Source: Rhizobium sophorae (GTDB lineage: Bacteria; Pseudomonadota; Alphaproteobacteria; Rhizobiales; Rhizobiaceae). From it: a DNA stretch of 64,000 nucleotides. Both the position numbers and the translations under genes were made by a program. Below are positions 59,606 to 64,000 of the stretch, piece after piece. The notes under the pieces were generated by a model. That model saw only the letters and a program-made list of their open reading frames with translations, was not told where the DNA came from and searched no databases. The stretch's first letter is position 1; each line of letters opens with the position of its first letter. The DNA lies in NCBI RefSeq assembly GCF_013087515.1, contig NZ_JABFCN010000030.1, positions 186,001-250,000 of the forward strand, read 5' to 3'.

Positions 59606-60463
59606 ATGGGTATGGCAGCAGCGGTGGAAACCCAATTGCCGGGCGACCGGATCAGCAAGCGCAATTTCGACAAGCTTGCCCGGTTCATCTACGATTATAG
59701 CGGCATCAAGATGCCGCCGACCAAGCTGACGATGCTCGAAGGGCGGTTGAGACGCCGCCTTCGCGCAACCAACCATTCGACCTTCGACGATTATTGCGAC
59801 TTCCTGTTCAATGAGGATGGCCTCGCCCAGGAAACCGTCTACCTGATCGACGTCGTGACGACGAATAAGACCGACTTCTTCCGCGAAGCCAAGCATTTCG
59901 ACTATCTGCAGAGCGTGGCGTTGCCGGCGATCGCCAACAGCGGCGTGCGGACCATCCGCACCTGGAGTTCGGCCTGCTCGACGGGGGCCGAACCCTATAC
60001 GATGGCGATGGTGCTGGCAGAATTCGCCGAAGGCCGCAATGACGTCTCCTACAGCGTGCTGGCGACCGACCTTTCCACCGACGTGCTGCAGACGGCGCGC
60101 CGTGGCATCTATCCGGAAGATTTGATTGCACCCGTGCCGCGCGACCTGCAGCGCAAATACGTGCTGACGGCCAAGCAGCCGGGACGGCGGGAGGTGCGCA
60201 TTACGCCGAAACTGCGTAGCAAGATCGGTTTTGCCCGTATGAACCTGATGGACGAGAAATACGCGATCGGCGAACCGATGCACGTCATCTTCTGCCGCAA
60301 CGTGCTAATCTACTTCGACAAGCAGACTCAGGCCGGTGTTCTCAACCGCCTCTGTGATTGCCTGGCGAAGGGCGGCTATATGTTCATCGGCCATTCCGAA
60401 TCGATCACCGGCTTCGATCTGCCGTTGAAGCAGGTCTCGAATACGGTGTTTCAGCGTATCTAA
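59606..60463 (+). CDS. cheR: MCP methyltransferase CheR
   Basis: 285 residues. The N-terminal helical domain (NFDKLARFIYDYSGIKMPPT) precedes a SAM-dependent methyltransferase domain with TWSSACSTGAEPYTMAMVLA, VLATDLSTDVLQTARRG and VIFCRNVLIYFDKQTQ. It methylates glutamates in MCP signalling helices for adaptation. No TPR or other tethering domain is present. TTGGAG precedes the ATG. Confidence 0.97.
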   Translation: MGMAAAVETQLPGDRISKRNFDKLARFIYDYSGIKMPPTKLTMLEGRLRRRLRATNHSTFDDYCDFLFNEDGLAQETVYLIDVVTTNKTDFFREAKHFDYLQSVALPAIANSGVRTIRTWSSACSTGAEPYTMAMVLAEFAEGRNDVSYSVLATDLSTDVLQTARRGIYPEDLIAPVPRDLQRKYVLTAKQPGRREVRITPKLRSKIGFARMNLMDEKYAIGEPMHVIFCRNVLIYFDKQTQAGVLNRLCDCLAKGGYMFIGHSESITGFDLPLKQVSNTVFQRI

Positions 60464-60515
60464 AGCGCATCGCGTCATCCCAAAACCGCTGCGCACTTCT
60501 GGACGGCATGCATTA
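60463..60515 (+). repeat. Short relative of the composite palindromic repeat between cheR and cheB
   Basis: GCGTCATCCCAAAACCGCTGCGCACTTCTGGACGGCATGC shares the AAAACCGCTGCGC core and flanking order with the right half of the element at 15453-15556. It lies inside the operon. Confidence 0.5.
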
Positions 60516-60524
60516 GGGGCATTC

Positions 60525-61622
60525 ATGGCTAAGAAAATCCGCGTTCTCATCATCGACGATTCCGCCAGCATCCGCCAGACGCTGACCCATGTGCTGGAGC
60601 AGGATCCCGATATCGAGATCATGGCGGTCGCATCTGACCCCTTCATGGCGGCGCGGAAGTTGCAGGAAGAGATCCCCGATGTCATCACGCTCGATGTGGA
60701 GATGCCGCGCATGGATGGCATCACCTTCCTGCGCAAGCTGATGTCGCAGCGGCCAATCCCTGTCGTGATGTGTTCGTCGCTGACGGAAGCGGGTTCGGAA
60801 ACGCTGCTCCAGGCGCTGGAGGCTGGCGCAGTCGACGTCATCCTGAAATCGAAGATCGGCGCCGCCGACAGCCTTTCCGACGATGCGATGCGCATTCGCG
60901 AAGTCGTCAAGAGCGCTTCGCATGCACGGCTTTCCAATGTCCGCCGCGCCGCCGGAACCATCCGCTCCGCCTCAGTGGAGGGGCCGGCCAAGAAGCTGAC
61001 GGCGGATGTGATGCTGCCGCCACCGACGGGGCGTGCCATGGCGAAGACGACGGAGATGGTCGTCTGCGTCGGCGCCTCCACCGGCGGCACCGAAGCACTG
61101 CGCGAGTTCCTCGAGGAACTGCCGGCCAATGCACCTGGCATGGTGATCGTCCAGCATATGCCGGAGAAATTCACCGCCGCCTTCGCCAAGCGGCTGAACG
61201 GGCTTTGCGAGGTCGAGGTCAAGGAAGCCGTCGATGGGGATCCGGTGCTGCGCGGCCATGTGCTGATCGCGCCAGGCGACAAGCACATGCTGCTCGAACG
61301 CCAGGGTGCGCGCTACTATGTAAGCGTCAAGACCGGGCCGCTGGTGTCGCGACACCGGCCTTCCGTCGACGTGCTCTTCCGCTCGGCGGCGCGCTCGGCC
61401 GGCTCGAACGCGATGGGGATCATTATGACCGGCATGGGCGACGACGGCGCGCGCGGCATGCTGGAAATGCATCAGGCCGGTGCCTACACGGTGGCGCAGG
61501 ACGAGGCGAGTTCCGTTGTCTTCGGCATGCCGAAGGAGGCGATCGCCAAAGGCGGCGTCGACCGGGTCCTGCCGCTCGATCAGATCGCTCGCGAAGTGCT
61601 GATGACGCAGCAGAAGTTTTAA
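60525..61622 (+). CDS. cheB: Protein-glutamate methylesterase CheB
   Basis: 365 residues. The receiver domain has D11-D12, phosphoacceptor D57 (TLDVEMPRMDG) and K108/K110 region ILKSK. The C-terminal methylesterase has a catalytic triad at Ser185 (CVGASTGGTE), His211 (VIVQHMPEKF) and Asp307 (MTGMGDDGARG). It removes MCP methyl groups and deamidates glutamines when phosphorylated by CheA. AGGGG precedes the ATG. Last gene of the operon; the downstream SDR gene is convergent. No cheD follows. Confidence 0.97.
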   Translation: MAKKIRVLIIDDSASIRQTLTHVLEQDPDIEIMAVASDPFMAARKLQEEIPDVITLDVEMPRMDGITFLRKLMSQRPIPVVMCSSLTEAGSETLLQALEAGAVDVILKSKIGAADSLSDDAMRIREVVKSASHARLSNVRRAAGTIRSASVEGPAKKLTADVMLPPPTGRAMAKTTEMVVCVGASTGGTEALREFLEELPANAPGMVIVQHMPEKFTAAFAKRLNGLCEVEVKEAVDGDPVLRGHVLIAPGDKHMLLERQGARYYVSVKTGPLVSRHRPSVDVLFRSAARSAGSNAMGIIMTGMGDDGARGMLEMHQAGAYTVAQDEASSVVFGMPKEAIAKGGVDRVLPLDQIAREVLMTQQKF

Positions 61623-61672
61623 GTCGGTTTCAACGGAACCGGCTTTTGATCATAGCCGTGCAGGTTCAGTAT

Positions 61673-62413
61673 TCAGGCGAGATAACCGCCGTCGATCGTC
61701 AGGCTGGCGCCGGTGACGAAGGCGGCCTCGGCACTGGCGAGATAGGCGGCGAGGCCGGCGATCTCGCGGTCCTCACCCAGGCGGCCAAGCGCCATCAGCG
61801 GCTTGAGGCGCTCATGATCGTCCTCATTGGGGTTCATGTCGGTCGCCGTCGGGCCGGGCTGGATGTTGTTGACGGTGATGCCGCGTGGGCCGAGATCGCG
61901 GGCGAGGCCGCGGGTCATCGAGGCGATCGCGCCCTTCGTCATGCTGTAGACTGCGGAGGTTGGAAAGCCGCTGCGATCGGCAGTAACGCTGCCGATGGTG
62001 ATGATGCGGCCGCCTTCGTTCATATGTCTTGCCGCTGCCTGGATGCCGACGAAGGCAGCGCGGACATTAATGGCAAACATCCGGTCGAAATCTTCGAGCG
62101 AATAGTCATCGAGCGGGTTGAGGATGAGAATCCCGGCATTGCTGACGAGAATGTCGAGACCGCCAAAGGTTTCGGCTGTCAGCGCGACGGCATCCTGTAC
62201 GGCCTTCGCATCGGCACTGTCGGCCCGGATCGACAGCGCCCTGCTGCCAGCAGCCTCCAGCTCGGCGACGATCGCCTTCGCCCTGTGCTCGGAGCTGGAA
62301 TAGGTGAAGGCGACGGCGGCGCCGTCAGCGGCAAGTCTTCGGACGATGGCGGCACCGATGCCGCGCGAGCCGCCGGTAACGAGGGCGATCTTGGTCGAAA
62401 GGGGTTGAGACAT
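61673..62413 (-). CDS. Short-chain dehydrogenase/reductase (probable TetR-controlled)
   Basis: 246 residues. Cofactor motif TGGSRGIGAAIVRRLAADGA, SNAGILI, catalytic Ser in IITIGSVTAD and Tyr/Lys in YSMTKGAIASM are intact. The C-terminus is SAEAAFVTGASLTIDGGYLA. Related to 3-oxoacyl-ACP reductase-like SDRs; substrate unknown. A TetR gene lies 70 bases upstream on the same strand, and a copy of the candidate TetR operator is in the gap. Confidence 0.93.
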   Translation of the reverse strand: MSQPLSTKIALVTGGSRGIGAAIVRRLAADGAAVAFTYSSSEHRAKAIVAELEAAGSRALSIRADSADAKAVQDAVALTAETFGGLDILVSNAGILILNPLDDYSLEDFDRMFAINVRAAFVGIQAAARHMNEGGRIITIGSVTADRSGFPTSAVYSMTKGAIASMTRGLARDLGPRGITVNNIQPGPTATDMNPNEDDHERLKPLMALGRLGEDREIAGLAAYLASAEAAFVTGASLTIDGGYLA

Positions 62414-62429
62414 GCAGGTTTCCTTTGTT

Positions 62430-62449
62430 TTGGATTGATCAGTCTAGAA
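62430..62449. promoter_or_regulatory. Candidate TetR operator, copy upstream of the SDR gene
   Basis: TTGGATTGATCAGTCTAGAA matches the site at 63082-63101 in 16 of 20 positions. The core GATTGATCAGTC is a near-palindrome. It begins 17 bases upstream of the SDR start. Confidence 0.7.
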
Positions 62450-62483
62450 TTTCCCATGGAAAACCAGTTCGATGTTCCCCTTG

Positions 62484-63062
62484 TTAGCGGAGGCCTCTGA
62501 TTGCCATGTGTGCGATACCGCGGAGCGTCTCGGGTGGGGCGCCGTTTCGGGCGCTGACTTTCATTCCGGACAGAGTAGCGCCGAGAAACGGAATGGCGTC
62601 GGCGATATCGATATCTGTTGCGAGATCTCCGGTCCTGCGAGCCTCTCCGAGAAGGCTCTCGATCGCCGCGTGAAGCGCGTGGCCGGCGCTGTCGGTAAGA
62701 GCTGCGACCTCGGCATCGGTGCGGCCGAACTCACAAATGGCGCTGACACCGAGGCAGCCGCGCCGCGCCTCGGCAGCGGGACGCGAGGCGAAGGCGACAA
62801 GAGCGCCTTCCAGCGCCTCGATCGGCCGGCCCTCGCGGCGAAGATCGGCGATGATCTTGTCGATGCTCTCCACATTGTAGCGCTTCAGCGCTTCCAGATA
62901 GAGGCCGCGCTTGTCGCCGAAGGTGTCGTACATGCTTTGCCGGCTGATCTTCATCGCCGTCAGCAATTCCTCGGTCGAGGTGCCTTCATAGCCGTGCTCG
63001 GAAAATACGCCGATGGCGGCATGAAGGGCGGTGTCGCGATCAAATTCCTTGTGTCGTGCCAT
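62484..63062 (-). CDS. TetR-family transcriptional regulator
   Basis: 192 residues. The N-terminal HTH has DTALHAAIGVFSEHGYEGTS and TEELLTAMKISRQSMYDTFG, followed by the usual KRGLYLEALKRY. The C-terminal ligand domain is specific, with RRGCLGVSAICEFG as in the AcrR-like group that controls SDR or quinone reductase genes. It lies upstream of the SDR gene, and copies of one 20-bp site precede both genes, so autorepression and control of the SDR are likely. GAAGG precedes the ATG. Confidence 0.93.
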   Translation of the reverse strand: MARHKEFDRDTALHAAIGVFSEHGYEGTSTEELLTAMKISRQSMYDTFGDKRGLYLEALKRYNVESIDKIIADLRREGRPIEALEGALVAFASRPAAEARRGCLGVSAICEFGRTDAEVAALTDSAGHALHAAIESLLGEARRTGDLATDIDIADAIPFLGATLSGMKVSARNGAPPETLRGIAHMAIRGLR

Positions 63063-63081
63063 GACCAGCCTTCTACCCTTA

Positions 63082-63101
63082 TTGGACTAATCTGTCCAGA
63101 A
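63082..63101. promoter_or_regulatory. Candidate TetR operator, copy upstream of the TetR gene
   Basis: TTGGACTAATCTGTCCAGAA contains TGGAC and GTCCA inverted arms. It starts 20 bases upstream of the TetR ATG and repeats the site at 62430-62449. Confidence 0.72.
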
Positions 63102-63279
63102 TAAAATTAATGGCTTTTGGCGCTGCAGGGCAGCCATGCGCGCCTCCCCTTGAAATTTCCCCGATTTTGTGGTCTTGAGGCCGCCAATCTTCGCAGCGCT
63201 GTCTGTCATGCATGTTCAGGGACACTTCCCGCCCCTGGCAGCGCGCGCGCCCAGTATCAGTCCCAAGGAAAATGCGCCG

Positions 63280-64000
63280 ATGGCCCGTTCAGCTCTTCTC
63301 AATGTCATGGTTCAGGCTGCCCTTAAGGCAGGAAAGTCGCTGGGACGTGATTTCGGCGAAGTGCAGAACCTGCAGGTTTCCGTCAAAGGACCGGGCGATT
63401 TCGTTTCCACTGCTGACCGCAAGGCCGAAAAGATCGTCAGGGAAGAGCTGCTCAAGGCGCGTCCGACCTATGGCTTCCTCGGCGAGGAAAGCGAGGAAAT
63501 CAGGGGCACCGACGGTGCGCATCGCTGGATCGTCGACCCGCTCGACGGTACGACGAACTTCCTGCACGGCATCCCGGCCTTCGCTGTCTCGATCGCGCTC
63601 GAACGCAACGGCGAAATCGTCGCCGCTGTGATCTTCAATCCGGCGACCGACGAGCTCTATACCGCCGAGCGCGGTGGCGGCGCCTTCCTCAACGACCGGC
63701 GCCTGCGCGTCGCCGCGCGCCGGGCGCTGTCGGATTGCGTCATCGGCTGTGGCGTGCCGGCGCTCGGCAAGCGCAATCACGGCAAGTTCCTGGTCGAGCT
63801 TCGCCACGTTATGGGCGAAGTGGCAGGCATGCGGCGCCTGGGCTCGCCAACGCTCGATCTCGCCTATGTCGCGGCCGGGCGTTTCGACGGTTTCTGGGAA
63901 GCGGAGCTTGCGCCCTGGGACATGGCGGCCGGCATCCTGCTCATCCGCGAAGCCGGCGGTTTCGCCACCGACTGGGACGGCGGCGCAACGATGCTTGAGA
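63280..64000 (+). CDS. suhB: Inositol monophosphatase family protein (3' end outside window)
   Basis: First 240 residues of an inositol-1-monophosphatase (SuhB-type); the family is about 265 long, so roughly 25 residues are missing. Metal and phosphate motifs are intact: GEESEEIRG (Glu ligand), WIVDPLDGTTNFLHGIPAF, and ELAPWDMAAGILLIREAGG with the catalytic Asp. It hydrolyses myo-inositol phosphates; bacterial SuhB can also act in rRNA antitermination complexes. AAGGAA lies about ten bases upstream of the ATG at 63280. Divergent from the TetR gene. Confidence 0.95.
   Translation, partial: MARSALLNVMVQAALKAGKSLGRDFGEVQNLQVSVKGPGDFVSTADRKAEKIVREELLKARPTYGFLGEESEEIRGTDGAHRWIVDPLDGTTNFLHGIPAFAVSIALERNGEIVAAVIFNPATDELYTAERGGGAFLNDRRLRVAARRALSDCVIGCGVPALGKRNHGKFLVELRHVMGEVAGMRRLGSPTLDLAYVAAGRFDGFWEAELAPWDMAAGILLIREAGGFATDWDGGATMLE

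Noticed and set aside
60770..62500. 576-codon plus-strand frame overlapping cheB and the SDR gene
   Set aside because: Arg/Gly-rich out-of-frame translation of cheB followed by antisense of the SDR gene.

Overview
The window reads as chromosomal DNA from a fast-growing Rhizobium, most likely the R. leguminosarum/R. etli group. The pointers are high GC with GC-rich third codon positions, an Omp10-type lipoprotein, a homospermidine synthase, a GapR/DUF2312 protein followed by DUF1244, alphaproteobacterial-type HemH, PurE/PurK and GltB/GltD, and mosaic palindromic intergenic repeats of the kind known from Rhizobiaceae. I see no tRNA, rRNA, CRISPR array, prophage or insertion sequence. Species placement is inference from protein resemblance, not from a search.

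Layout. 1-2766: 3' end of gltB and gltD (glutamate synthase), separated by a 14-bp perfect hairpin. 2.9-9.6 kb: cell envelope genes (SGNH-like DUF459 protein, lytic transglycosylase, galU, outer-membrane beta-barrel protein, kpsF). 9.6-14.4 kb, minus strand: nfeD and SPFH protein, hemH, secreted 5'-nucleotidase with a LysM tail. 14.5-17 kb: small membrane protein, Omp10-like lipoprotein, homospermidine synthase. 17.2-19.7 kb: NTF2-like protein, YciI protein and a translationally coupled pabB-pabC pair. 19.9-25.7 kb: M3 oligoendopeptidase, an orphan sigma-54 response regulator, a DUF882 periplasmic protein. 25.8-29.5 kb: gapR, DUF1244, N-formylglutamate amidohydrolase, then DUF1036-pykA. 29.6-41.2 kb: an accessory-like stretch of regulator/enzyme pairs (LysE; LysR with tautomerase and DUF4865; PhyH oxygenase; GlxA-type regulator with an SDR; serine/threonine dehydratase; gamma-glutamyltransferase; XRE regulator with an SDR-like protein; alpha/beta hydrolase). 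41.3-47.8 kb: TPR protein, rpmJ (41 codons), coupled purE-purK, two divergent YdcH/DUF465 proteins, ArsR regulator, TauE/SafE transporter, ThiE-like protein, Sel1-repeat protein.

47.9-61.6 kb is the most interesting part: a complete secondary-type chemosensory operon (STAS protein, cheY, cheA, cheW, three tandem MCP genes, second cheW, cheR, cheB), mostly joined by ATGA start/stop overlaps. A large soluble MCP-like protein is transcribed divergently from it. No cheZ, cheD, second cheY or flagellar gene is present. The divergent protein carries a degenerate MCP hairpin-tip sequence, a DITRQ motif matching the D-x-x-x-Q catalytic pattern of CheZ, and a C-terminal DEDLFADALF resembling the CheY-binding tail of CheZ. 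I propose it as a possible fused receptor-like/CheZ-like regulator of this pathway. The three MCPs share a 243-residue signalling domain that aligns without gaps but carry one, three and two HAMP units in gene order.

61.7-64 kb: an SDR and a TetR regulator, each preceded by a copy of the same 20-bp near-palindrome (probable operator), and the 5' part of an inositol monophosphatase (suhB-type) gene that runs off the window. Dispersed palindromic elements of at least two families sit at gene 3' ends, several directly at or over stop codons.
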